DNA of 64,000 nt, from contig OY770026.1 of NCBI GenBank assembly GCA_963669455.1, positions 248,001 to 312,000 of the forward strand. Reading direction: 5' to 3'. Source of the DNA: JAWKWH01 sp963669455 (GTDB lineage: Bacteria > Pseudomonadota > Alphaproteobacteria > Rhizobiales > Rhizobiaceae). Under the pieces are notes generated by a model, which made no database searches, had not been told where the DNA came from, and was given only the letters and a program-made list of their open reading frames with translations. Shown here one piece after another: positions 50,581 through 60,559 of the stretch. A program made the position numbers and the translations under genes. Each line of letters opens with the position of its first letter. Positions within the stretch are counted from its first letter, which is position 1.

Positions 50581-50847
50581 CTAGCGCCTGAATTTTAGCA
50601 GCCGGATGATCAGGAACGCTGGAACGACCACTGCCGCACCAAGCAGGAAGTAGGCCGCAAACCGCTCGATTGCGGCAAAGCCCATATCCCAGATGCGGAG
50701 GAAGAAGTCACGGATGCTGTCGAATACGTCAAGGACAGACAGGTCCAGCGCTGTCATGATCACGCCGACAACGAATGAAATAACCGCCAGCTTGATCACT
50801 GTGCGAAACAGCGTGTCGCCCAAAAACCGATTGACGCCGTTGCTCAT
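50581..50847 (-). CDS. Small two-helix membrane protein (DUF6460-like)
   Basis: This 88-residue protein has two membrane helices (FRTVIKLAVISFVVGVIMTAL and FLLGAAVVVPAFLIIRLL) and a FDSIRDFFLRIWDMGFAAIERF middle. It resembles the DUF6460 family of small rhizobial membrane proteins, from memory. The function is unknown. A related protein with the same plan is at 62482. Confidence 0.75.
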   Translation of the reverse strand: MSNGVNRFLGDTLFRTVIKLAVISFVVGVIMTALDLSVLDVFDSIRDFFLRIWDMGFAAIERFAAYFLLGAAVVVPAFLIIRLLKFRR

Positions 50848-50904
50848 TGTTTCTCCGCCTCAAAACTGATTTATTTGTGCAGATACGCATCATCGGCACA
50901 GGGT

Positions 50905-51597
50905 TCAAGCTGTGTTTAACAATACCGGATAATCGGACACCAGCAGATGGGCTGGTGGTTCGTCTTCCTCAATGGTTGAAAACCGGTCTATCGGCTCGGC
51001 GAAATAATTGTCGGTCTCATCGTCATTGACCGTTGAGACCTCGCCGATCAGAACGTCGGCCCGTTCCGCCCAGAACGCATGCCAAACACCAGGCAGCAGG
51101 GTAACACTTTCACCGGGGGCAAGCTTTAAGTGCCCGCCGGCAGGCATCGTCCGGATGATACCGTCACAGGGCACGCTGATATCGGTCTTGCGATCGATGG
51201 ACCCGTCGGTGTTGGACATGAAGAGCTCAAGTACCAGATCGCCGCCGCCGCGGTTGATAATGTCTTCGGCCTTTACCGCATGTCTGTGCATTGGCGAAAG
51301 CTGATCTTTTTGCGAGATCATGATTTTCTCGGCATAAAGCATGCCACTACCCGATTGAAGGTCGGCTGCGTTGCCATTGCGCACGGTGAATAAAAACAGA
51401 CCCAACTCGTCGAACCGGCCACGGCCATAATCGGTTATGTCCCAGCCCAGGTGCGATCTGACGATGCCATCGATTTCATCGCGGCGCTCGCGCATCTCCT
51501 GTGCGCTCCAATAGGCAAAAGGCGGCAGAATATAGCCGAACGAGCGGATAAACCGGTCTGCCTCGACAATAATTTCGTTGATGCGGGAGCGTTTCAG
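50905..51597 (-). CDS. D-lyxose isomerase-type cupin sugar isomerase, apparent CTG start
   Basis: This cupin enzyme resembles E. coli YdaE, which interconverts D-lyxose/D-mannose and ketoses with a metal. An ATG at 51495 would remove 34 conserved residues. The frame continues upstream as KRSRINEIIVEADRF and ILPPFAYWSAQEM, matching the family, and before a TAA there is no ATG, GTG or TTG. The CTG at 51597 corresponds to the family start (MKRSAIN in E. coli), with AGAGAGG nine bases upstream; it gives 230 residues. Metal ligands: MHRHAVKAEDIINRGGGD and GVWHAFW. EVSTVNDDETDNYF is the signature. Confidence 0.82.
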   Translation of the reverse strand: MKRSRINEIIVEADRFIRSFGYILPPFAYWSAQEMRERRDEIDGIVRSHLGWDITDYGRGRFDELGLFLFTVRNGNAADLQSGSGMLYAEKIMISQKDQLSPMHRHAVKAEDIINRGGGDLVLELFMSNTDGSIDRKTDISVPCDGIIRTMPAGGHLKLAPGESVTLLPGVWHAFWAERADVLIGEVSTVNDDETDNYFAEPIDRFSTIEEDEPPAHLLVSDYPVLLNTA

Positions 51598-51873
51598 CTT
51601 GGTGTTCCTCTCTAGAGCCCATCGTTATGGCGACCGGGCCGCCGCCGGTAATCACCGCTTGGCAACGTCTAACTCTCGACACGCCCCGAACTGGGAACAT
51701 GCTTGTTCAGGTTACCCTCTGATCCCATTTAGGCAAGACATGCTCTAATCATTGGCTTAGCGTTTTCGATAGCCGAGTTTCGCTGCGCTGCGGTTTTCTG
51801 ATGAGCCCCTGTCAGGTCGTCTTCAACATCAATGCAGGCCGAATTGAACCGGCGGCATACCCATTCACCCCGG
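51598..51873. other. Gene-free stretch between the sugar isomerase and tRNA-His
   Basis: These 276 bases hold no credible ORF. They contain the isomerase promoter region; nothing repeated or structured stands out except the tRNA terminator at the right end. Confidence 0.6.
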
Positions 51874-51902
51874 AGAAATTGTAAACCATGCCTTTGGCAT
51901 GG
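51874..51902 (-). terminator. Hairpin downstream of tRNA-His
   Basis: Arms CCATGCC (51886-51892) and GGCATGG (51896-51902), loop of three, then TTTACAATTT in the minus direction. Confidence 0.6.
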
Positions 51903-51916
51903 ACCCCAAGCGGAGA

Positions 51917-51993
51917 TGGTACGGTTGGGTGGATTCGAACCACCGACCTCTGGAGCCACAATCCAACGCTCTAACCAACTGAGCTACAACCGC
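51917..51993 (-). tRNA. tRNA-His(GTG)
   Basis: A 77-nt cloverleaf: acceptor GCGGTTG/CAACCGT, D stem GCTC/GAGC, anticodon stem TTGGA/TCCAG with loop TTGTGGC (anticodon GTG), and T arm GGTGG-TTCGAAT-CCACC. CCA is encoded. The discriminator base is A73 and the base pair 1-72 is G-T. A G at -1 exists in the gene but cannot pair with A73. The universal G-1:C73 identity of tRNA-His is therefore absent, as described for a clade of alphaproteobacteria with a matching HisRS. Confidence 0.92.
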
Positions 51994-52108
51994 CTGCCGT
52001 GATCGGATATTGCCCCGTGCAATACGGAACCGTTGCCGCAAATGCAAGCGCCGTTTTTCAAGCCGGTGTGCTGAAAATCAAAGATGGTTGGCCGATTGCG
52101 GGCATGAA

Positions 52109-52134
52109 AAAAGCCGGGGGAGGACCCGGCTTTT
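52109..52134 (-). terminator. Intrinsic terminator of the phasin gene
   Basis: AAGCCGGG/CCCGGCTT stem (arms 52111-52118 and 52125-52132) flanked by A and T runs; about 95 bases beyond the phasin stop. Confidence 0.85.
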
Positions 52135-52227
52135 CTCTTGTGAACCGGAAAATACGCTCCGGCTCCGGTTGGTCGATTGCCGCCAGGGAGGAGGAGGAGG
52201 CAGCGATCAACCAAATTCAAACAAGTT

Positions 52228-52680
52228 TTAGGCAGCTTTGATGTCAGACATTGCCTTGGAATAAACATCCTTGACCGGCTTGAAAACATCTTCCAACGCC
52301 TTGGTCGATGCGGCCTGCATGTCTTTTACCTGCTCTGTTGCGACTTCAGCCTGTTTACGGGCAAAAGCTGTCTGCAGCTCAAAGAAGTTCGGCAAAGTCG
52401 TGACGCTGGCAAGCGCTTCGAGATGATCGAAATTTGCATCGGCGGTGGCGCGCATGGCGGAAATCGCCTTTTTCGACCATTCGTTGCCGGCTGCCTTGGC
52501 GGTCTCGAAAGATTCTTCCACTGCCTTCTGTGCAGCTTCGGTGTTGTCTTTCAGCTTGCTGTAAGCCTGGCTCGACTGCTCAATGCCTTTTTCGGCAAAT
52601 TCGCGGATCTGGTCGGTTGCCGCTGCTGCGTCGAACGCCGCAAAGGCTGCTGTGTCTTCGGTTTTTGCTGTCTTGGCCAT
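52228..52680 (-). CDS. Phasin-family protein
   Basis: This 150-residue protein coats polyhydroxyalkanoate granules or helps handle related surfaces. ATG 52680 has AAGGA upstream, and the longer frame to 52818 runs through the promoter and is rejected. The helical amphipathic middle (AAATDQIREFAEKGIEQSSQAYSKLKD, TLPNFFELQTAFARKQAEVATEQVKDM) is the phasin signature. It begins with an AKTAKTEDTAAFAAFDAAA head. Its promoter carries TGC-N3-GCA boxes. The acetoacetyl-CoA synthetase at 58.4 kb is a second PHB-linked gene. Confidence 0.9.
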   Translation of the reverse strand: MAKTAKTEDTAAFAAFDAAAATDQIREFAEKGIEQSSQAYSKLKDNTEAAQKAVEESFETAKAAGNEWSKKAISAMRATADANFDHLEALASVTTLPNFFELQTAFARKQAEVATEQVKDMQAASTKALEDVFKPVKDVYSKAMSDIKAA

Positions 52681-52747
52681 TTTCTTCGTCCTTGATCGTT
52701 GTGTGCCCATTTTTGTGAAAGTTTCATGCCGGGCGGGCTTGAGAGAG

Positions 52748-52795
52748 TATATAGCGCAGTTTATTGTGCATTGCAACATTTTTTTTGCAATGCAC
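52748..52795 (-). promoter_or_regulatory. Phasin promoter overlapped by two TGC-N3-GCA operator boxes
   Basis: Minus-strand promoter: -35 TTGCAA (52776-52771), 17-bp spacer, -10 TATATA (52753-52748). An 11-bp perfect inverted repeat, GTGCATTGCAA (52766-52776) and TTGCAATGCAC (52785-52795), contains two copies of TGC-N3-GCA, the motif type reported for PHB regulators PhaR/PhbF. The first copy covers the -35, fitting repression. Confidence 0.65.
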
Positions 52796-52975
52796 CATTT
52801 ATGGGCGGAATTAACCACGGAATCATGTAGCTGGCTGGATTTTGCTTGTGTTTGTGGACGCCGGGCCAGGTTCGATTTATTAACGAAGGGTAAATTTGGG
52901 GTTTGCCTTCCGCCTGCAGGGATGCGGGAATGTGTGGCGGAGTGTAAAAGCGTAAACGACGGACGGATCTACCGC

Positions 52976-55900
52976 ATGACTACCGGCACATACTCATTTA
53001 TTGATATTGCTGTTCTCGATGGCGTGCGCGGCCGTTTCGCCGCCGGCGACCCACTGGTATTGCTTTCACCAGATTTAAAGACCCTTCTATGGGTAAATGG
53101 TCCTGGTGCCGCGCTGTTGGGTTTTGAGACCGTCGAAACGGCGATGGGTGCCTGGCTGGACCTGGATACCAAAATACGCCGCCAGATTGCCGCTATTTCC
53201 GGTTTTCCGGCGATCGGAACTGACAGGCCGGTCACCATCAGGCTGAATAGCGGACTTAAAAGCATGCCGCTGGCATGCAGGGCGAGCAACATTGCCTTGC
53301 CGGGCGGAGCGGAAGGTATTTTGTTGACCGTGCCGGATAGTTTGCCATCAAGCGTCGACCCTGCCGCCCGCGCGAGCCGCGCAATCAGCGGGATTAATGC
53401 GCTCGGGCATTATGCGGCGCTGATCGACGGGTTGGGCAATGTCGTTGCGGGCAGCCGGGGGTTTGATGGTTTGAACCTGACGCCCTCAACCCTGCAATCA
53501 CTGGCGCGCCGTGCGGCGGGTCAGAGTGACCGGCTGGTAAAGCGAATGGTTCCGGCAGGCAATAGTGAGGTGGCCGCAGGGATTGGCCGGCTGGCCGACG
53601 ATCCTGCGCTCAATCTACTGATTGCCGTCGATGAAATGGCTGCGGAAGCCGCCGGCTGCCTGCCCGATACTGTCGCGCAGGAGACCGATGAGCCATCTGG
53701 CGGTACGATGGAGTTCCCGGCTGACCGGGAACCCGAAGAACCGGCCTTGCCGGAAACTGTTACGCAGACCAGCGAGCAGCACGAGGCCGACACATTCCAT
53801 CCATGCGAGCCGGAGCTTGAACTGGAGCCGGCAGAACCTGCCGCAGGAGAAGAAGCAAACGGCACGAACGACAATCTTCAGGAAATCAGGCAGGAGCAGG
53901 AGGCTGGTCCGTCAACAACCGGTCGTGACAGTGAAGAAGGCGGCCAGACCGATAAAACCGGACCGGATACGGTGCGCTTTGTCTGGGGCACCGATGCTCA
54001 GGGTCATTTCAGCACGATTTCTACTGAATTTACCGATGTTGTGGGTATTGAGCCGTCGGACATTGTCGGTACTTCCTTCGACGAAATTGCCAGACGGTTC
54101 GGGTTTGACGCGGATCAGGAGATTAGCGGCCTTTTAGCCCGAAGAGACACCTGGTCGGGCCGTTCGGTTCTCTGGCCATTGCAAGACCGGGCCATGCGGG
54201 TTCCAGTCGATCTGGCGGCATTGCCGGCCTATTCGCGCACGCGGCAATTCGAAGGATTTCGCGGCTTCGGCGTGGTCAGGCTGAGTGAGGCGGTGCCGGA
54301 TGATGGTTCGATGGTTCTTGATCCAAAAGAAGAGCCTGTTACCGAAAACGGAGAAAACAGCTACCCGCCTGAAGCGGCCAATACGGATGAACCAGAAAAA
54401 ACGGAAGCCGAAGATACCGACCCGTTTTTGGGCGAGAAACCGGCGATCGAACTTACGCCGACGCCGCAACGGCGCGAAAACGACCGGGCGATCCAGCTAA
54501 TCGCCAACAGGAACGAGCCGGTTGACGACGCCCCGGCCAAAGAACCCGGGGTGGCAAAATCCCAGACCTTGGGATCGCTGTCCGACAATGAAAAATTGGC
54601 CTTTCGCGAGATTGGCAAGCGGCTGACGGAAGAAAAACCCGTCCATTTTGATGAGCCACCCACCGAAAGCGAGCCGGAGGTTCCCCAGCCAGTCCGTCAT
54701 GCTGCCAGTGCGGATACGGATGGGGAAAAACTGGCCGAGCTCCACCCGGCTGCCGGAGAAGAGCCGCCACAGGATCAAGAAGACAAGTCATCAGCCGATG
54801 ACCGCGCCGCCGGCGCCCTGCCATCGGCCTTTGCCGGCATAGTAAGCTGGCCGCCTGGCGGATCGGATATTTCAATCCTCGAGCAGTTGCCCGTTGCCGT
54901 CCTCATTCGTTCGGGCGATACGCTGCATTATGCCAATCCGGAATTTCTTCGCCTGACCGGCTACAGTTCAATTGGCGAATTGGCCGCCAGGGGCGGATTT
55001 GACGTTCTGTTTGCAAGCCCCGACGGGCTCGCTGACGAAAATGATGAGCGCGCGCGACCGTCAATGCGGCTGATCACGCACGATGGTTCCGAGCTGCTCT
55101 GTGAAGCCTATCTTAGATCGGTGCGTTGGCAAGAGCACCGTGCTTTGATGCTGGCGATCAGGCCGTCGCCCTACCTCACAGCGCCGGTGGCCGGTCCGCA
55201 ACCAGGCGATAGCGAGCTTGAGGAGAGAGTGAAAGAACTGGGCGCCATATTGGATACGGCAACCGATGGGGTGGTTCTGGTGACCAGAGATGGCGACATC
55301 AGCTCATTGAACCAGTCCGCCGAGGCGTTGTTTGGTTTTGAATCCGGTGATGTTGTCGGCAAGCCGTTTACGGCGCTGTTTGCAGTTGAGAGCCAAAAAG
55401 CCGCCAGCGACTATCTTTCCGGCCTTTCCGGCCCGGGCGTCGCCAGTATCCTAAACGATGGCCGTGAGGTGATCGGGCGCGAGGCACAGGGGCGTTTTAT
55501 CCCGCTGTTCATGACAATGGGAACCCTGCCGGGCGACCGCGGTTACTGTGCCGTCTTGCGCGATATTACGCCATGGAAACGGGCCGAAGAAGAACTTACC
55601 AATGCCCGGGGGCAGGCGGAAAAGGCCTCATCGCTGAAAACGGATTTTCTCGCCCGGATTTCCCATGAGGTCCGTACGCCACTCAATGCCATTATCGGAT
55701 TTTCCGAACTGATGATGGACGAGAAATTCGGCCCGATTGGCAATGAGCGCTACCGCGACTATCTGCGCGACATCAACCGGTCGGGAAATCACGTGCTTGA
55801 TCTGGTCAATGATCTGCTCGATATCTCGAAAATCGAAGCCGGCGAGCAGGAGATGGATTTCGAATCCGTCTGGCTGAACGATACGCTGGCCGATGCGGTT

Positions 55901-56335
55901 GCGCTGATGCAGCCGGAGGCCAACCGCGAACGGGTCATTATCCGCTCCTCCTTGGCATCCAATCTGCCCGAAGTTGTCGCCGATTTGCGCAGCGTGAAAC
56001 AGATTGCGCTCAATCTGTTGTCAAATGCGATCCGGTTTACCCCGGCAGGCGGTCAGGTAATCGTATCGACGGCCTATGACCTGTCGGGTGACGTGATTAT
56101 GCGGATACGCGATACGGGCATCGGAATGTCGCGAACCGAGGTGGAACAGGCATTGCGCCCGTTCAAGCAGATCACATCGTTGAAAAACGCCAGGCAAGGT
56201 GGAACCGGTCTCGGATTGCCTTTGACGAAAGCGATGGTGGAGGCCAACCGTGCGGGGTTTTCCATTGAATCCAAACCCGAAGAGGGAACGATCGTCGAGG
56301 TCGTGTTCCCGTCGACAAGAGTGCTGGCCGATTGA
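52976..56335 (+). CDS. PAS-domain sensor histidine kinase of the PleC/DivJ/PdhS-CbrA group
   Basis: This cytosolic kinase of 1119 residues likely controls cell-cycle phosphorelay (DivK/CtrA) in Hyphomicrobiales. ATG 52976 (MTTGTYSF) has GGACGGA upstream; the frame open from 52583 is antisense to phasin and rejected. Order: N-terminal PAS-like part (about 10-230), a long acidic Glu/Pro-rich unstructured region (about 230-630), PAS (ISILEQLPVAVLIRSGDTLHYANPEF), a second PAS (GAILDTATDGVVLV), HisKA with His897 in FLARISHEVRTPLNAIIGF, and an HATPase end (NLLSNAIRFTPAG, GTGLGLPLTKAMV). It has no transmembrane segment. Partner regulator is not adjacent. Confidence 0.88.
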   Translation: MTTGTYSFIDIAVLDGVRGRFAAGDPLVLLSPDLKTLLWVNGPGAALLGFETVETAMGAWLDLDTKIRRQIAAISGFPAIGTDRPVTIRLNSGLKSMPLACRASNIALPGGAEGILLTVPDSLPSSVDPAARASRAISGINALGHYAALIDGLGNVVAGSRGFDGLNLTPSTLQSLARRAAGQSDRLVKRMVPAGNSEVAAGIGRLADDPALNLLIAVDEMAAEAAGCLPDTVAQETDEPSGGTMEFPADREPEEPALPETVTQTSEQHEADTFHPCEPELELEPAEPAAGEEANGTNDNLQEIRQEQEAGPSTTGRDSEEGGQTDKTGPDTVRFVWGTDAQGHFSTISTEFTDVVGIEPSDIVGTSFDEIARRFGFDADQEISGLLARRDTWSGRSVLWPLQDRAMRVPVDLAALPAYSRTRQFEGFRGFGVVRLSEAVPDDGSMVLDPKEEPVTENGENSYPPEAANTDEPEKTEAEDTDPFLGEKPAIELTPTPQRRENDRAIQLIANRNEPVDDAPAKEPGVAKSQTLGSLSDNEKLAFREIGKRLTEEKPVHFDEPPTESEPEVPQPVRHAASADTDGEKLAELHPAAGEEPPQDQEDKSSADDRAAGALPSAFAGIVSWPPGGSDISILEQLPVAVLIRSGDTLHYANPEFLRLTGYSSIGELAARGGFDVLFASPDGLADENDERARPSMRLITHDGSELLCEAYLRSVRWQEHRALMLAIRPSPYLTAPVAGPQPGDSELEERVKELGAILDTATDGVVLVTRDGDISSLNQSAEALFGFESGDVVGKPFTALFAVESQKAASDYLSGLSGPGVASILNDGREVIGREAQGRFIPLFMTMGTLPGDRGYCAVLRDITPWKRAEEELTNARGQAEKASSLKTDFLARISHEVRTPLNAIIGFSELMMDEKFGPIGNERYRDYLRDINRSGNHVLDLVNDLLDISKIEAGEQEMDFESVWLNDTLADAVALMQPEANRERVIIRSSLASNLPEVVADLRSVKQIALNLLSNAIRFTPAGGQVIVSTAYDLSGDVIMRIRDTGIGMSRTEVEQALRPFKQITSLKNARQGGTGLGLPLTKAMVEANRAGFSIESKPEEGTIVEVVFPSTRVLAD

Positions 56336-56427
56336 CCGATAAAAACGCCGGCATTGACCTGAGGCCTTTGCCGGCTCATATGCGCCAGACAGTTTGCGCC
56401 GATACCATCTAAATCCGGGATATCTTT

Positions 56428-58113
56428 ATGGCGGCCGATCCGCATAAATCGCCAGCCGCTCGTATGAAGGTCAAACGGACTGGGCATCCGGTACTCGGCG
56501 CATCGGCGGTCGCCATTTTGCTGATCGTGGCATTGCCCGTTTTGACGATTGCCCAGGTGGCTCTTTCCGGCAGCGGCGAAGACTGGCCGCATCTGTTTCA
56601 AAATGTGCTGCCACAATCGGTAAAGACAACGCTTGCGCTGATGTTGCTGGTCGGAACCATGACCGCATCGATGGGCATTGTCAGCGCGTGGTTGATCATG
56701 GCCTATGATTTTCCGTTCCGCCGTATTTTGGCGTGGGCGCTCGTTTTGCCACTGGCTATTCCCACCTATCTGGCAGCCTATGCATTTGGCGAATTTTTCC
56801 ATTTTACCGGTCCGGTGCAATCCGGACTTCGCGCGTTGTTCGGCTATAGCAGCGCCCGCGATTACTGGTTTCCCGATATCCGCTCACTTGGCGGCAGTGC
56901 CGTGGTGCTGTCAGCGGTCCTTTATCCATATGTGTATCTGACCTGCCGTGTCGTCTTCATCATGCAGGCGCGCAATCTGGCTGATGTGGCGCGGACGCTT
57001 GGCGCAACGCCGGGGCGGGTTTTTATCCGCATCATTTTGCCGGTTGCAAGGCCTGCCATTGCCGCCGGTGTTGCGCTGGTTTTGATGGAAACCCTAAACG
57101 ATATCGGCGCCGTGGAATATCTGGGTGTGCGCACCCTGACATTTGCGGTCTATTCGACCTGGCTCAACCGCGGCAGCATTGAAGGCGCCGCGCAAATTGC
57201 GCTTGTCATGCTGGCTCTTGTTATTCTGCTGCTTGCCATGGAACAGTGGGCCAGGCGCAGACAGCGGTATTATCAGGCAAAATCCCACCTGCTCAAATCG
57301 CCGCCATTGCGTAAAAAGCTGACGGGCTGGCCTGCAGCAGCAGCCCTTGCCGCAACCTTGATGCCCATCGTCTTCGGGTTTGCAATTCCGGTCTATGTGC
57401 TTGGAGGTTATGCGGTCGTGCGGCTGGAGCAATTGTTTGATCCGGCGCTTGCCGCAGCACTTGGCAATTCAATCCTCACAGCGTCACTCACAGCAATCGT
57501 GGCTGTGTCTGCCGTCCTGATATTGCTTCAGGCTAATCGGCTGACCCGCTCTGCGGCTCGCTCTGCACTGACCCGGCTTAGTGTTATGGGCTATGCGCTT
57601 CCGGGTACGATTTTGGGTTTCGGCCTGCTTTATGCGCTCGCAGCTTTTGACAATCAGATCGATGTCATATTGCGCGCCACACTCGGCGTGTCATCTGGCC
57701 TGCTTTTATCGGGAACGGTGACCGCGGTGATCTTGGCCTGTTCGATACGGTTTCTCGCGCTTGCCGATGGTGCGATCCGCTCCGGTTTGGATAAATTGTC
57801 GCCAAATCTCGATGAAGCCGCTCGCAGCCTTGGCAGAACTCCGGGTCAAAGTGCCTCCGACGTTCTTTTGCCGCTGTTGCGTCCGGCAATCATAACGGCT
57901 GCCATTCTCGTATTCGTGGACACGGTCAAAGAACTGTCGGCGACGATCGTCCTGCGCCCGTTTAACTTCGACACGCTGGCTACCCATGTCTACGAGAATG
58001 CTTCGCGCGGCGCTGTTGCGGACGGGGCGGTTGCAGCGCTGTTGATCATTGCGACAGCGCTGGTGCCGGTAATTGTGTTGTCGCGGGCTCTGATGCGTGA
58101 CAAGGCAGATTGA
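56428..58113 (+). CDS. Iron-type ABC transporter permease with two fused permease domains
   Basis: This 561-residue inner-membrane protein resembles FbpB-type ferric iron permeases and has about 12 helices. Each half carries an EAA-like loop: LADVARTLGATPGRVFIRIILPVARPAI and LDEAARSLGRTPGQSASDVLLPLLRPAI. The usual FbpA binding protein and FbpC ATPase are absent on both sides, so it must work with partners encoded elsewhere. ATG 56428 follows a short leader after the kinase. A terminator follows the stop. Confidence 0.88.
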   Translation: MAADPHKSPAARMKVKRTGHPVLGASAVAILLIVALPVLTIAQVALSGSGEDWPHLFQNVLPQSVKTTLALMLLVGTMTASMGIVSAWLIMAYDFPFRRILAWALVLPLAIPTYLAAYAFGEFFHFTGPVQSGLRALFGYSSARDYWFPDIRSLGGSAVVLSAVLYPYVYLTCRVVFIMQARNLADVARTLGATPGRVFIRIILPVARPAIAAGVALVLMETLNDIGAVEYLGVRTLTFAVYSTWLNRGSIEGAAQIALVMLALVILLLAMEQWARRRQRYYQAKSHLLKSPPLRKKLTGWPAAAALAATLMPIVFGFAIPVYVLGGYAVVRLEQLFDPALAAALGNSILTASLTAIVAVSAVLILLQANRLTRSAARSALTRLSVMGYALPGTILGFGLLYALAAFDNQIDVILRATLGVSSGLLLSGTVTAVILACSIRFLALADGAIRSGLDKLSPNLDEAARSLGRTPGQSASDVLLPLLRPAIITAAILVFVDTVKELSATIVLRPFNFDTLATHVYENASRGAVADGAVAALLIIATALVPVIVLSRALMRDKAD

Positions 58114-58122
58114 CAAAAAAAG

Positions 58123-58150
58123 GGGCGCTCCGGGTTGGGGAGCGCCCTAT
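58123..58150 (+). terminator. Hairpin terminator after the ABC permease
   Basis: Stem GGGCGCTCC/GGAGCGCCC (58123-58131, 58139-58147), 7-nt loop, followed by an AT-rich but T-poor tail. The remaining 230 bases to the next gene hold nothing recognised. Confidence 0.7.
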
Positions 58151-58382
58151 AATAAATCTGCTGTTACGTTGGGCAAGGGACTTAGAATTTTTAACCGGTT
58201 ATTGGCCGGTGCTGATGTCGTTCATATGTGTATCGAATATCCACGCGGCCTCTTAACAAAACCTTACCTGAAGCATATAGGACCTGATTATAGGCGCCTG
58301 AAATACATTCGAGGTAAATATCCGCGCAACGAACTGTTAACCATGTTCTTGCGCCCGATCGCGGTCCGTTGGTGATCTGGGT

Positions 58383-60341
<1,959 letters not shown>

Positions 60342-60559
60342 TGATGCCTCCCATTCATCCATGCCTCCCAATCATTGATGTCTCTATGACCGGATTTCAG
60401 TGCCTCTTCGCATAGCGGCCCGCGCAAGGGCAAGGTGCGATGACGGTGGCCAACGGGCGCTACACTGTGCGCAAAACGCTTCAGATAGCAGCAATGCCTT
60501 GAAAAGCCATACCCTTACGGTAAACCGGGAGGACTGGTCTGGCCGAACAGCAGGGAACA

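Noticed and set aside
52583..52975. 131-codon N-terminal extension of the histidine kinase
   Set aside because: It runs antisense through phasin and its promoter; ATG 52976 with a GGACGGA SD is better.
58150..58382. 92-codon open frame 58097-58375
   Set aside because: It starts inside the permease 3' end and reads through the terminator; the sequence has no SD or family features.
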